DNA of 64,000 nucleotides from Paralvinella palmiformis (Eukaryota > Annelida > Polychaeta > Terebellida > Alvinellidae), in contig JAODUP010000355.1 of NCBI GenBank assembly GCA_025642065.1, positions 476,501 to 540,500 on the forward strand, given 5' to 3'. The first letter of the stretch is position 1; every line of letters starts with the position of its first letter. Position numbers and translations under genes: made by a program. The notes beneath the pieces are model-generated. The model had not been told where the DNA came from. It worked only from the letters and a program-made list of their open reading frames with translations, and ran no database searches. Shown here piece by piece: positions 1-14,909 of this stretch.

Positions 1-51
1 CTTGTGTCTTTCTGTCCCTCCCTCCCTCCTTCTCCCATTCCTCCCTCCCTC

Positions 52-565
52 CCTATATCACTGGATCCTGACAATGAACAAAAATATTCATTTTCCTTCA
101 AAGTGTATTAATATGAATGAACATATCATATCAGTATGCAGAGCATTCACTATCTAAACTCATTCTTGACACAAGAAACATTTATAGCCTTACACCTAAT
201 ATAGACTGTTGTAGCTGCCCATTATAGGGTATCTGATTATAACACAAATCACTTTCAGTTAATTCAAAATACTAATCCTCATAGAGTCGCAAGCACTCAA
301 AATTATGGCCTGTTCATTTCAAGAGTTTCCTGTTAACTTATTGATCTATCACAAACGTAGTGCACCTGAATAAATGTCTGAAAATTTAGGGACCATCAGA
401 CAATTCCTGTCAGTAACAGTCAAACGCCGTTTCGTGTTCTTGCTTTTTAGTGACTGTACATTTAAGAGTCCTAACTCTGTTGAAGTGGATTAGAAGTGAA
501 AGTTAAAATTTGTTATGAGACCTCATATCCTCAGGTCATCCAGTTAGATACTTATTAACAGTGAT
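52..565 (+). repeat. Decayed L2/CR1-like LINE 3' fragment, copy 1
   Basis: Nucleotide stretches match the better copy at 48.05-48.6 kb: TATTAATATGAATGAACAT, the run through CATTCTTGACACAAGAA, ATAGACTGTTGTAG, GGTATCTGATTATAACA and CTCAGGTCATCCAGTTAGA. Many stops and indels break the reading frame. It is followed by a short CATCAT repeat (568-587). The left boundary text ATCACTGGATCCTGACAA recurs in copy 2. Confidence 0.7.
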
Positions 566-1496
566 CAGCATCATCATCATCATCATAAATAATGCATGTT
601 CTGAATCAAATTTGGGGGTGGGGTTATATACAACTCATGGTAATCACATTTCATAGCAAAGTTTATACCACTGATAAGTAAACACTTACACACTTACACC
701 ACACATCACACACAGATACACACGCATACACACATCATGCATGCGAGCTGTTTTATTGGGCCACTCAGGAAGTAGACTTCTCCATTTTGTGCCAGCTATC
801 TGTAGATCTGTTAATGCCGTAGACTACCAGATAACGATCACAGTGTGCCCAGTACATTAACCCTTATGCTGGTAACCTATTCATATCTCCGGCGGTGTGC
901 TTTTTGTCATTCTGTCTGAAGCATATATACACATACGTAGCCTGTATGAAGATGGCACTGTCGGCTTAGTCTACTACCTGCATAGACCAATTTAATTTTG
1001 TTCACCGACTCGGTGAACCATTCACAGCTAACATCAAAACCGTAAAGATGATGTATGTATCGTGATCACGATTACTTTCAAAACTGTTATTCTCAAGGTC
1101 GGCTGACTCGGGGTTTGTGTTCCGCTTGGGAGTGGAATTGTTTTGTCTCCGTTATATTGAGCCATTTTTCTTCATGCTATCATTACAGTGATCGGTTTTG
1201 TTGCTTAGGCTATTTTGCGAACCCATCATGAGATGAGAAATTTTTAAAATTTAAAAACAAAGTTCATGTATCAAAAGTATATTGGCGCAATAGAAGTTTT
1301 GTAATTATTATTATTAACGAGATTATCAATTATTAGTCATTACTTAACTACAATATGGGATATTATGATCAAAACTGCACATCAGTAGTATTGGAATCCA
1401 GCAGGAAGGCATTGGTGATGACACAGTGATGCGTTGACCATCACAATTTGCTGACAGTTGTTTTTGAGTAAACCTAGGCTAATTTGAAATGCTATG

Positions 1497-1627
1497 TGCG
1501 TGCCGGTGCCGGGTTATGTCAGAAGGGTGTTTCATCTTTCAATTCACCTCATTACTTTTGGAGGTCGCTCGGGCCATTTAGCCTACCTTGTGCACAAAAG
1601 TGGCCATAAACACAGCAACATTTACAT
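1497..1627 (+). repeat. SINE family A, 5'-truncated copy 1
   Basis: Body text TATGTCAGAAGGGTGTTTCA, then GGAGGTCGCTCGGGCCATTT and GTGCACAAAAGTGGCCATAA, is shared with the other family A copies. The tRNA-like head is missing or too diverged to see. Confidence 0.7.
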
Positions 1628-2523
1628 GAGTGCGTGCACATGCATGTGTGCGTGGGCACACACACAATCAGTTAAATTTGCCATACTTATTTCTCATTGG
1701 TCTTGAATGTTGGTTAAAATTATCTACAGAGGTACTTATCAGCATAGATTATTTTGATTAAGTTTTTTATGTTGATTACAAAAGAAGATGGAGTAGATAG
1801 TTGATACCTTTCTGGATGCGTAAGACTAAAAGAGAAATTCGATATATTTAATGTCAACAGTTTTTTTTCATTTTTATGAAACACCTTCGCCCTTTTTAAT
1901 TGGTTGACACGTTAAGGTACCACGTGTTCAAAGGTAGTTTTAAAACAACAGCATCAACATTACATGAACCATAACAATTAAAATTTCCTTCTGGTTCCCT
2001 ACTTTGGTCACACATAATTACTTATGTATCCAACCTATTTTGATTCTCATGTACCAGCTCCGATTTTTGTATGTATTTAGTTTATTGATCAGCAAAGCAA
2101 TTAGTAAGACATTCTTATCCATCTTATCTTACATGTGTTTGGTTTTAGTCCCATGAGAGGTGTTTTGAGGAGTCTTGAAAGTTCGGACATAACATATGTG
2201 ATCTTAAAGATTTAGAGAGCTATTTGTTTGTATTAAAAAAAACTTTTTCTGCAATTACAATACGCTCATTCTAACAGAATGATTCCAGCTCAGAATCATT
2301 TTAAAAGATTGAGGTTCTTACGACAGCCAGCATCTTCCAGTTTGTATGTTTGTGTATGATGGGGATATATAAATATCTATCTTGTAATGAGATCATATCC
2401 TGAAGAGGAATAGCATTTGGAGGAATTTAGGGCCTATATTGTCAGTAAATATATGTGTGTACACTTTCATGAAATTGTTACCTAAGTGTTACCTAAGTGT
2501 TCATTGTTATCGTTTTCTTTCAG

Positions 2524-2696
2524 TACCATGAACTCGCAACCACCAAAATCAGAACCGGATCCTGACGCCATCAAGATGTTTGTTGGCCAGATTCCACGGT
2601 CAATGGATGAAGATGATCTCCGCAAAATGTTTGAAGAATTTGGCATGGTATTCCAGCTGAATGTATTACGAGACAAAGTGACTGGACAGAGCAAGG
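2524..2696 (+). CDS. CELF1/2: CELF coding exon 1 (start codon, first half of RRM1)
   Basis: A pyrimidine-rich tract ending in CAG precedes position 2524, so this is an internal exon with 4 nt of 5' UTR before the ATG at 2528. It encodes [20 protein letters not shown] and on to GQSKG. The donor is GTAAGA at 2697 and the exon ends in phase 1. The RRM1 loop between the central strands reads DKVTGQSKG, shorter than the vertebrate CELF1/2 loop. Confidence 0.93.
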
Positions 2697-2899
2697 GTAA
2701 GACATAAAGGTCTTTTACCTTGTATCTGCCACATAGAATTGGTTTCTTGGAATGTCTCACTAGGTGTGTGTGTGTGTGTGTGTGTGAGAGAGTATGAAAA
2801 GTCTCCGTTCTGGAATTTGAATTAGTGATTCAAGATTATGTGCCAGTGCCTTATTTCACACTTCTAAAATGCATACACACAAACTATAAATATTTTATG

Positions 2900-2944
<45 letters not shown>

Positions 2945-4708
2945 GAGAAATGTCATTTAATAGTTTAGTTGACCCAGGAACACACTATACTAAAGACAGT
3001 CCTATTGAGAAATAGCACACACTTTGTGTGTGTGTGTGCATTGAAATTTAGCTTAATTTGATATATATAATTTATATAAAGCATCTAGAACACAGGATCC
3101 ACCTAAATTCTGGCAATTTTTTTTTCGTCCCTTAGGTCATCCTCAATGTATACATTGCCACTCAAGATTAATACTCACTTGTATCAAATATAGCTTATAC
3201 AAGTATGTTCTTTCTAGTAAATGGGCTACTGTGTTGAATAACATTGCCTTTCTTACCTAATTAAAGATGAATATTAAAGATGCCTTGAAGATGGAAACTA
3301 CTCTAGCAGGGATATCATTTTTTAGTTTTGTGTATGTCCGTACTGCTCTGTAAGCAGTGGAGGAGGGAAATGTTAGGTGATTCATTACCAAAACAAAAAC
3401 GTATATGTAGGAAAAATACTTCGCGCTTTAGAAGCTGCAGACCACATACATTTTTTTAGAAATGTGGACATCAGCCAAGAAAATGGTGTAAAACTCTCTC
3501 TCTCTCTCTCTGAGTCTCTCTCACGCACATGCTCTTCTCTGTGTCAAGGCATTTAGAACATCTTGGTCATATATGCTCAGCTAAGGATTAAACACTGTAC
3601 AAGAATTTATCTTATTAATGAAGAATACTGAAATTCTTCTTTGCCTGGAATGTTCACCACTATGTGAACCTTTTGTTTTAATAACAAAGATTGCTATATC
3701 CTGAATGTGAAGCACACACAGATCAGTGTCTGACTATAAATAAGTATATATATATATATATATAATCACACGCTATGTGCTTAATATTGCCAGGGACAGA
3801 TTGGTTGATCGTAGATGATGTTACTGTTCTGTGTCATGCTAGATCCCAGAAATTCAGCTGAATCTTGGTTTCCATCCCAAATGCCAACAAACACATTGTG
3901 TTCTACGGTTAGCATGGCCCTGTTTGGCTGAGATTTTGGTAGGAATGTCATTCCAGTTGTAAACATTCACTTTATCTTGATGTGATGGCAGTCCGCTGTT
4001 TGCCGATAACAAGTGTTAGTGGGAACTATCAAACCGTGTTTCCCGGTGTTTTAAGTAGATAATGCTTATTTGAAGTCTGGCAAATCTTTACAGCTTTGTA
4101 GCTTTATATGGCGAATAATGGGAAAGGTTAAAAGCAAATTCTACTCCGTCGCTAAAAGTTTGAGTCGGTGAGCAATCAGACGAGTGTGTGAGTCAATTAC
4201 TAAACAATTGTTTTGGGGTATCTACTTCAATGAAATGCAACAGTCTGAATATAAAAGTGGTCACACCGCTGAATCAATGTTGGTTTCAGTGCTGTAAGGT
4301 AATTCGGTATTACTGGCCCTTCTAGAGCAGTCTGCTGTATTTGCTACAATTAGCCTTAATGTGGTGGGAATATGTGGTTGGTTTGTCAGATAAAATGTCC
4401 GAGTGGTTTTAGTCCTATTTAGAACAACATCGTCCATGCATCTAATTATGGTTTTATGTCTGATGTTCTACGTTTGTCATTTGGCATATCAGAAAATTCA
4501 CTAGGTGTACAATGTACACATGTCCTCTTGGGATGATGGAGCAGTGACATTGGATTAAAGTATCACTTGTTTACTGATGAAACAAAGCTCTGTGTGTGCG
4601 TGTGTGCGTGTGTGTGTGTGTGCGTGTGTGCATGCATGCATGCATGTATGTATGTATGTATGTATGTATGTATGTATGTATGTATGTATGTATATATGTG
4701 TGTGTGTT

Positions 4709-4752
<44 letters not shown>

Positions 4753-5486
4753 CACACACACACACATATATATATCACTGGATCCTGACAAAGGACAATT
4801 ATTCCTCTTCATTGGAAAGGTATTAAATATGAATGAATATATCATATCTGCATATGTCTACTATCATCTTACTAAGATCCACTTTCTAAAAGCATTCTTG
4901 CCACAGGAACCACTCGTTACTGTCGTCCTTGCCTTTGTTATATCTTGTAGACTATTGTTACCTACTTATTAATATATGGCATATCCAATTATGACATCAG
5001 CAAATTCAGAATGATCCAGCTTGCATAATGACTAATATTCAAGAATATTGTATCATCTCAGCTCTTCAAAAACTCTATCAGTAACAGTGCACCTGAACAT
5101 CCCTATGATTATGAATCCATGTAAATCTGCATTATTATTAGTAGTAGTAGTATCAGCAAGTACTTAGACATAGTTTCAGACGTACATGCCAATGGTTCAT
5201 TACCATGTCACTAAGTTTTCCCTTCGAACTGTGGGGTGTTTCATTATTCTGTAAAAGTTGACATCCTGATTTCAGTTCCCTACGAAGTATCCCAATGTGT
5301 ACAATATCCCAGGTCAGATCATTGCCTAAGCTAAATAAAGCATTCATTCATTCATTCTTTCTTTCTTTCATACATAACATTACAAATATTATTATTCAGG
5401 TGGAGTGTATAACCATACTGAAGCACATACATACACTCTCCTCATTTGTTCATACCTTCTCTTATTGCCCACAAACACCCAGGCAT

Positions 5487-5532
<46 letters not shown>

Positions 5533-6852
5533 CCACCCACACACAGGCTAATTCATACTTATATTGAACCACACACATTACTTAGCATGACATACTGGAC
5601 TTGCTGTGACACATTGTTCACCTTTACCATGTACACTTAACCATATTTATCACTCTAACAGATGTTTATATATTTATATAACATATTGTTTTCTATTTTT
5701 CAGGATGTTGCTTTGTTACATTTTATACAAGAAAAGCAGCTTTAGAAGCACAGAATGCTCTACACAATATAAAAACTATGGCAGGGGTGAGCGACCAGTT
5801 CTGCCATTAGGAGTTATATCTGATTATAAAACATTAATACAACACACTTTGTCATGAAATGCATCTGGCTAAGAAATATTGACCCATTCTTTTCTGATTT
5901 CAGATGCAGCATCCAATACAAATGAAGCCAGCAGATAGTGAAAAACGTAACAGTAAGATGGGTTCTGGTGTAAAATAAACTTTTACATTGAACCTTTTTT
6001 CAAATATTTACAGACTTAACTGTACCACAATTAGACAATCAGTAAAGACATCTAGCACACCATTTTTTTATTTAGCGACGTACTTATCTGTATTTAAGCG
6101 CATAACGAAAACAGAGTATTTGCGCTTCTTTTCCTGGCCCCAGAAAGCCATACCCTATCCACATCTAACATTGGTGCTGTTCTCTCCTAACAGTTGAAGA
6201 ACGGAAGTTGTTTGTAGGGATGTTGTCAAAGAAGTGCAATGAGAACGATGTTAGAATGATGTTTTCACCTTTTGGACAAATAGAAGAATGTACTGTTTTA
6301 CGCGAACAGAACGGCCAGAGTAAAGGTACTCAAGCATATAACTGACGTTTTGCATAAAAGTGCTTTTAATTTTGTTCATATTTGGTCATTTGCAAACGTT
6401 CCCTCTAGATTGACGCCTAGGATGACAATATTCGTAATTGATGTCCGAATGTTTTGGAAGAGTATTAAAATCAGGGAATATAGCTGGATGTTAGTGTATC
6501 TGACATCTGTTTTTGGATTATGATAGTACTTTTGGGACTGTTTTGTTACATTATTGTTTTAACAAAACTTTCGTGGGTATTCTACCATTTAAATGTTTAC
6601 ACCTTTTAATTTTTATGTTTACGCTCATGTTTTGGTCTCTCTACTATTCCGGAACAGTTGTGTTAGCATTACTGGTATGTTGATGATGTTGATTTTGTCT
6701 TTCAGGTTGTGCTTTTGTCACATACACAAGTAAACAGTGTGCCCAGAATGCCATTAAGTCCATGCACCATTCACAAACGATGGAGGTCAGTATCTTGTGG
6801 TACTTAGGTTTAAAATATATAGTCTAGTATATCCTCTCTCTTTCTCTCTCTC

Positions 6853-6908
<56 letters not shown>

Positions 6909-8818
6909 GTGTGTGTGTGTTATTAATAAATATAGAGCAATATGGTTTGGATGTCTCCATGGTACAACTGGTAGTGCGTTTGGCCAAAGATAGCTAACAC
7001 TTGGGATTCAAACCCCAGCTAGGCTCTGTCTGATGGGTGTTTCATTTTCCACTTCTACTTCTTACGTTTGGAGGTTGATGGTCCATTTAGCCTACCATTT
7101 GCACAAAAGTGGCTGTGAAACAGCAACATTTTAAAGTTCAGTCCATGTTTGCGTTGTTCTACTGGCTGATTTGTTTTTATCAGATGGGATGTTTCCATAA
7201 TTATATTATCATAATTGTGATGAGTGTATCCTTTGAACAATGGTTTAGCGATTAGAGATAAGAACATATTATATCTTGTATGTTTGAATCTATTGCCGAG
7301 TCATTGTTGTGTTGAATCGGCAATAAAATGAGTATATGGTTAACTAAGATATAGTTTAATGGATCAAATACATAATATGTAACAGCAGCAGTGTTATCAT
7401 GTTTTAATCTATTTTCCAAGAATAAGGCAGGTAATCCTTAAAATGTTTAGCTTTAGGGGGGAAATGTCGCATTCATAGTTCAAATCAACTGTATGCTTCC
7501 TGTTACATGTGACAGCAAGGTTCGCATAGGTCCTTGAAAACTTGGAAAGAACTGGAATTTGAAAATTTGGATTCCAGGCCTGGAGAGTCCTGGAATTATT
7601 TTAGAGGTCCTTGAAAGTCCTGGAATTTGGACATATAGATCTATATTTCTAATCATAAGTGTACAGGGATTCAATCATTAGACTTCTTCCAAAATATGGG
7701 TGTATCTTTGCAGATCAAATGTTTGTGAATTCATTGAAAGGATCCTGGAATCTGAGATGTCAAAATGTGTATAAACCAGTTCAGACACAGCTTGTTTTAA
7801 TAGAATATTTTCTGTCCTGTGTTATGGGTCATACCAGGAATAGTCCCATCACTGGATTAATTTATTTAACATTCATTAGACTTCAGTATCTCTTTAAACA
7901 TAATTGCATTCAAAGAAAGTTTGTTTAAGATGTATTTTTAAAGTGATTGGTAAATACCTGTATGCCAAGTGTTTCTGGTGGTTGAATTTGGAACTGTTTT
8001 TGACTGATTACTGAAAAGATGAAAATCCTCAGGTTTAATCCTTAAGGCTTATGAGACATGTTATGTTATAGTTATTCTAATTCATCTGGACTATCCATAT
8101 ATAATACTGTTAGTAGTAGTTGTAATATCATATCAAGTAAAGAAATTTTTGTAAGATTCTTAAAACACACTTACTTAAATTAGCTTATTTATAATATATA
8201 AACTAGTATACACTAGTTTATTTATGTGTTTGTTCTATATGAGCTGATTTTATTTTATGGCGTCTTTCTCATTTTGCCTTTCTCACCGTGACTATTTCCA
8301 GGGATGCCGATCTCCTTTAGTTGTCAAATTTGCCGATACGCAGAAAGAAAAAGAGATGAAGAAGTTACAGCAGATGCAGTCTAATCTATTAAATGCTGCT
8401 GGTGTGGCTGGACTTGGTGTGTTAGGACCTCAGTATTTGTCAGTATGTATTAGTTAATTACTAACTAGTATGGCATTTATTTGAAGATAAGCATACACAA
8501 CAGATGCGTATACTATAGCCCACCGATCGTGGTTAACACATTAGTTGATGTGATGTGCTGTTTGTTTGGTATTTATAATTGGAAGTGCACATTGGTATCG
8601 TGCTAATAGATAGTCAAGTTTGTGTTATGTCATAATCAGTCTAAGTGGGATATGTTACAGAGAAAGCAACTTACGGAATGGATTGATTTTTTTTAAAGAT
8701 CGTGTTACCATCAGTGTTAATAAATTATGTTATGCTTAATTTTATGTGGTTAATATTTATAATCATTTATTGCTTTTATGCATTTTCAGTTTATACACAC
8801 ACAAAAATACAGGCATGC

Positions 8819-8871
<53 letters not shown>

Positions 8872-8875
8872 CACA

Positions 8876-8907
<32 letters not shown>

Positions 8908-11900
8908 TGCATATACAGACAGACTGACAGACACACTGACAGACACGCATGTATGCATGCACGCAAGCACACACCCACAAACCAGTTCATTATATTGCCT
9001 CAGCTCACTGTATCCTCTATAACAAAGTAATCCCTCAAAGATGGATTACTCTTATTATAATTATTATTGTTCTTTTCATCTTTCAGTTGTTACAACAAGC
9101 TGTTGGTGCGGGCAATCTTGGTGCTTTAGGAAATGTAGGAAATCTAGGTTTAGGTAAGAAATATTTTCACACAGTTCTTGGTAGCCTTTAGATTCCCTGA
9201 TGCAGACATGACTGATCCTTTGTCAATATTGCTGTGTTTTTATCAGTTTTATCAGCGTTTTTTTTTTCTTTCTTCAGTGAAGTGTTTTCTGTCACAGTTC
9301 GGAAGTGAAGTGACAAAATGAGGAAGATACCTCATTCATTAACTCACCGTATGCATGCTGAGTAGTGGTGTAGCAATTTTGTTTTCTCATATCATTAGAT
9401 CAAACATCCAGTTCAGGGTTCAAACTAGACCGAGGTACCTGGATTTTGTGGGATTTTATCTTTGCGAAGTCACCTCGCAGTCATACGTGCCAAGTGTGAC
9501 CCGCATTTGAGCTAAATAAACCATTCGCTCGCTCACTAACTCTCCAGTTATGCTAACTCGTATTAATTTTATTGACAGTAACTGCATGCATTTTCAATTC
9601 AGACAAGTCGCATAAGTGGAAGAACAATGCATTGGGAATAATGCTGATATTGACCCCCAAAAAAGCCATTTGTGCTGTCTCTTTTAAATGGGTTAATGAC
9701 TGGGGCACTGTTGGCTATTTGCATACATTAAAAAACCCAAAATGTCAATAACAGTTTGTAGTCGTAAGTTTTAAAAACTGGTTTATTATCAAAATCATCG
9801 CGAGTCATGGTTTACATACGGAAAAGGGCTTTGAATTGAATCATGATTCAATTCAAGGCCTTTTCATGGGCTATGGGCTGCAATAATCATGATTCACCTT
9901 GAATCTTTGCAGGCTTAGTGTCAAGTATCTCATTCATTCTAGTATTAGTATATTGTTGGGAGTACCAACCCAAACGACTGCTAACCTGATCACGTTCAAC
10001 TGTTTAGTCATCCAGTATTAAATATTACGAACATTAATCAACACTTTTAAATGATTATGAAATTTTGCAGCTGAAAACTTGAAGGAAGAAGAAGTGATAT
10101 TTGGCTTTTAATTTTATCTAATATTTTGCAACCGGCATTAAGGACAATGGCCACACGTATTATAAAATAATGGAACCATTAATTCATTAATATTGACTCG
10201 ATAATTGTGGGTCGGTTTTAATGATTAAGAATTGTTTACCATGTCATGTATCCATGAGACATATACCCATGTCAGAAGTATTTGTAGCCCATTCAGTTAT
10301 TATACTGTATATATTGTATATATAGAAACAAATAAAAAGCACAAAAGGCATAAAAATACAACTGTGCCATCATCATAATTGAGCCAAGGTTACATGACTA
10401 CCATGATAAAGCCTTGTTCTTATTTATGGCTTGTATGATAAAATATCACCATTCTGTTTTGACATGACGGGTGATAAATTATATCTGATCTCGTATCAGT
10501 GTGCATGATGAAAAGCTAAGCTTACTGTTGTCATTTCGATTATATTTTGGTAGGCCAAACTGTGTGTGTGTACGTGTGCATGCGTGCGTGCACACACATG
10601 TGTCTACAAACAACAGCTAATCCATTTCTATGTCGGTGATTGTAAGAACTTTATTTTTAAGGTAATTATTATCAGCTAGTAGGCCTCCCTAGAATTAAAA
10701 GATGGTCATAACTTCTTTAGTACAGCTTTGTGCAAGAGAATAATTCTTCAGCAGGTCAGACTGGGCTATTGTAAACAAACTTGTTACCAGCTTACAGACT
10801 GTTATGAATAATTCTGGGTGGAAACTGCGCAAAACAGTGATCCTCGTAAAGGGATGTGATGATTTTGATCTCATCAAAGCATTGGTCATTAGTGGTGATG
10901 TGTGTCGCTTGACTATTCCATGATCTTGTCTGTTATTTCACTAGCCTGATTTAAACTGGCTTTGTTGAGTTTGATTTACCGGGAAGTAAATATGCTGTGG
11001 ATTCTGTTTATGACTTCAAAGTAATAGCACTAATCCAGGCTCTGGAACTCGCTGAAAAACTTAATATCTAGGCATCCTTAGGAATTGTGTAGAAACAGAC
11101 CTGTTTAGTGTGCAGCATGTGGCATCTATTGGCCACAAACAGTGGTCACCTTTGGAAAGTATATTTATAATGATTGTTTTATTATGTATTATTATTATTA
11201 TTATCAATCAAATCTTATTCATTTTCTTCTGGATTTATTGACCTTGGCCTTTTGGGACTGTTAACTCATAATATATTAGTTTCTGCAGTATTATCTGACC
11301 AGACATTTACTGATCTTCACTTGTGGTTCTTGTATGTCGCTGTTTCTCAAAATAGGGGCCATGGTGTTCAGTCGTTGCGGCCCGTAGCAAAGTTAGTTAT
11401 TTACTTTCTTCTAAATTTTATATTATTTATAGACGGATCGCTCTCTATATACTTAGCATCAGCTGACATGGTCTTTGACTTTTCTAAAATGAGTGATACT
11501 CTCATCGGGATCTTAGTAATCAGTAGTTTTAGAGCCTCTATCATAGAGTGACATTGGTATATAAATTGTACTTGCTTTACGCCAGAGATTTGTTAATCAA
11601 GAACTTCCTCACTATAGTATGGATTTCAATGCCATATGAAATATTACTTTCTTCTCAAATTATTTAATATTGGGTTGACCCGTGAGGGGGCAAATTATGT
11701 TATGGTATTCAGATGAAACCAAATAGTTCCTTGATCGGTTATTTCAGAGGTGGTTCTGCTGTCTGTTCTACCCGTATGGATACTCCCAAACATTGTATAT
11801 GGATGTAAACAATCCGACCAGGTTTTGGGGCAACAATGAGAATTTCTTGTGAGTGAGTGATGGGCCATTTGTAGAAATTGAGATCTAAACATTATTTATA

Positions 11901-14868
11901 CTGGGAGCATGACAAGACGTATTTTTGGAATGTACAACCACTGACTGTTACATCAGGGAAACATTAGTTAGACTGGCTGCTATGGCTTTTTAGAGTTAAA
12001 CTTTTTTATCAACACTTGATTGTTTGTAAGATGTTATCAACATGAGTGCAGTTAAGATGTTAATCTGACTAGATTATGACACTGAGATGTGTTCTTGGAG
12101 GAGAAAAATTGATAAGCGAATTGTTATCTTTTTTTCAGGTCTGCTAAAACTGGACAAAAATGTCGCTGGTTTTTGTACAGCTCGCAAAACAATGTTAACA
12201 ACAAACTTATAAGTGTTCTCTTTTTCTCTCTCACTCGCAGATATTGTGAACAGTGGAATGTGTGTTCTCTTCAGTAAGGATCTGTGTCTCATGGCCTCCT
12301 TGTTTCTTTCTCTGTCTTTCAGGTGGTTTGAATGCATTACAACTTCAGCAGCTTCTGGCAGCAGCTGGTCAGGCAGTGACTGCATTACAAAATAATCCAG
12401 GTGACCCCCTACTTGTGTGACCTACTGTGTTAATGATGTGAACCGTTAACAATCAAAATTCCGTCTGTCTGTGTGTGTGTTTGTGTGTGTGTGTGCCAAA
12501 ATAATTGTATTTTGAAATTTGCTGTGTTGAACTTTATTACCAACAGTGTTTCTTCTAGAGTGCAACTTCGTGGTATCCCCATCGTTTTGAAGCATAAAAT
12601 AGTAATTTGGTGCAGCCAGTGGAATGCCAAAATACATAAATATTCCCTTTAGAGATTTCTTGATTCAGGGGATCTAATTGGCTAGAGAAAAGAGAATTTG
12701 TGTGGCTTTCAACCAGTGAGAGCACTGGTAATAGACACCTTAAGATTTCATTACTGAACAGAGCTATATTCTGAATTGTTTGTATAGAAGTTCCCATTTC
12801 GGTTAGGGAAATTGCAGGGGAATTGCTATGTTAAAATAGCAGCCATGTATCCCCGGGAATTGTTATATTTTGGAAGCTCACTTCATTCGATATGGGCATA
12901 AATAAGTGTTGGTTGCCAAGTTTCACCTGCATAAAAATATCAAGATTTGTCCACTTTCTATTCTAAATATCCTTTTTATGCAATTAAGCTGTATAAAAAT
13001 GAATATAATTGATAGGCACCAAGACTTTAACAGTTGGAAGAATCACGTAAATCATTTTAAAAAAAAGTCTGATCTGTTTGGTGACGTAAAACATCAAACA
13101 CTTGTGTATGGGTCTGGGTAGTGCTTGAATGAAAAATGAAAATACTAATAGACCGCTTTATCTGTCTCCTTGTTTTATTATCAGCCACTACTATCAAGGC
13201 ATAACTATAACCTAAGATCAGATGTACAGGTAAATAAATACCTGTAGGAACGTAGAAATTCACATCTTTTACAGTGAACACGATATGCTGAGGTCTTACA
13301 GCATATTATAGTCGAGTGGGATAATACAGTCAAATGGGATCATGATGAACCATGAGAAATTGATAATTGTATATATTTTTTGACAAATATAGCCCTTGAT
13401 TTTTCCATGTATACTACAGGTTTTTTGATAAATGTGGCCCTTGATTTTCCTTTTAGTCCACTAATCCATTGGCGGCTGCAGCCACCCCACCACCCCTCAA
13501 TATCAGACAGTTCCGGCGTAACTTCTACCACGGTTAACACATAGCGTAATCCTAGAAGCAACTCTGTGCATCAGTAATCGTTGTCTGTTTGTGAATTATT
13601 TAACATTTGGTTGTGAGTGTTGGTGGATTAATGTAACATGAATAGAAGAGTTGACATCTGGAGTTTAGTGTATTTTGTTTTGTAGTAGTAGTAGCAGTAG
13701 TAGCAGTAGTAGCAGCAGAGGATAATAAATAACTAATAATTGATGGGAATAATTCTGTTGGTTTTTATGTACTGTCCACAACCAATTTCATCATCTGTGC
13801 AAATTGTCTCTCTCTGTGTGTATGTGTCTGTGTGCCTGTGTGCATATGTGGGTGCACATGTGCATGTCATATGTTGTCAGTAGATTTCAACATGTTTTTG
13901 TGCCCGTCTGTTTGGCTTACCGGACCAGTCCTAGCGAACAGATGGCTCTGTATCGTGATAAAAGTTAGTGATCGGCGCAGCCTCCTGAGAAATATTTGTA
14001 TATGACATTCAGCTGATAACATCTGTTAATCTGGAACTAACTGTAATACTGTGTAGAAACATCAAAGAATGTCTATAGTATAGTATTGTGTGTAATGCAT
14101 ACCTTCAGTTCAATATAAAATCATATATTTATGGCATGTGTTAGGGAAATGATAATGGAATTTTTTTGTTTTTTGAATAGTATACATAATTGTTATCATA
14201 GAGTTGAGTTGTGTTGTTGATGTTGTTTTCGTTGCTCTTGTAATTTTGCACCATTTGTAAAAACAGTGCATGCTTTCATTTGTTTTACACATTGTGCATT
14301 CATTTCTCTGTGTGATGTGTTTTTGATTTCGATTATCATGCATACATTGACTGTTGTGTAGCTTATATGTACTAATATTGTTTGTTTAATGTCTTAATCT
14401 TGGCCCTTAATCCGATTAAAAAAAAATACCACCCAAATAAACGTCCCAAACATTGGCCTCACAATAACCATTTCCCTTTCTGTCTGTGATTTCCTTGTCC
14501 ACTTCCCTGCCAACTCACGATATTAGTACATATTGTGTTTGTTGTCAGTCAGTCGCTCGCCGTGGCAACTGAATACTATATGTTACTATGTCCTGTTGCT
14601 AGGATTACCTGCGTTACTTGCCGGCCTGAATGCAGGTCCCCTGTCATCATTGTTAAGTGGGGCACAGTCCCCAACCAACAACAATACAGTCAACCTGCCC
14701 ATGGGAAATAGCTCAACTTCACCTGTCAGCTCTACAAACTCTTCGTCATTATCTCCGAACAACTGTAAAGGTATTAAAATGTCTTTTGTGCTTTGAAAAT
14801 TCAGTCTAGTTGCTGGGGTCAGCTGGAATCCCTCAACATTTCCCTGTGCCTTTATTTTGCACACAACA

Positions 14869-14909
<41 letters not shown>

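Larger units (their letters stand above)
2697..5703 (+). other. CELF intron 1: microsatellites and a LINE relic
   Basis: GT repeats at 2764-2786, 2902-2941 and 3025-3038, a CT repeat at 3495-3512, an AT repeat at 3748-3763, the compound repeat at 4590-4776, the LINE copy at 4776-5135 and a CA repeat at 5493-5526. No further coding exon recognised. Confidence 0.8.
6786..8301 (+). other. CELF intron 5: CT repeat, SINE and CCTGGAA-rich repeat
   Basis: CT/GT microsatellite at 6833-6920, SINE family A copy 2 at 6950-7130, CCTGGAA-rich element at 7515-7640, and otherwise AT-rich unique sequence. Confidence 0.8.

Noticed and set aside
4555..4972. Several overlapping ORFs on both strands
   Set aside because: They translate GT, TATG and AT microsatellites (runs of VCVC, YVCM, YIYI) and the adjoining LINE relic; no gene.
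8702..9030. ORFs rich in TDRQ and THTH
   Set aside because: Translation of the CAGA/CA microsatellite in CELF intron 6.
12074..12385. 103-codon minus-strand ORF
   Set aside because: Covers CELF exon 8 and its pyrimidine tract in antisense; the Arg/Glu/Lys richness comes from the CT-rich acceptor.
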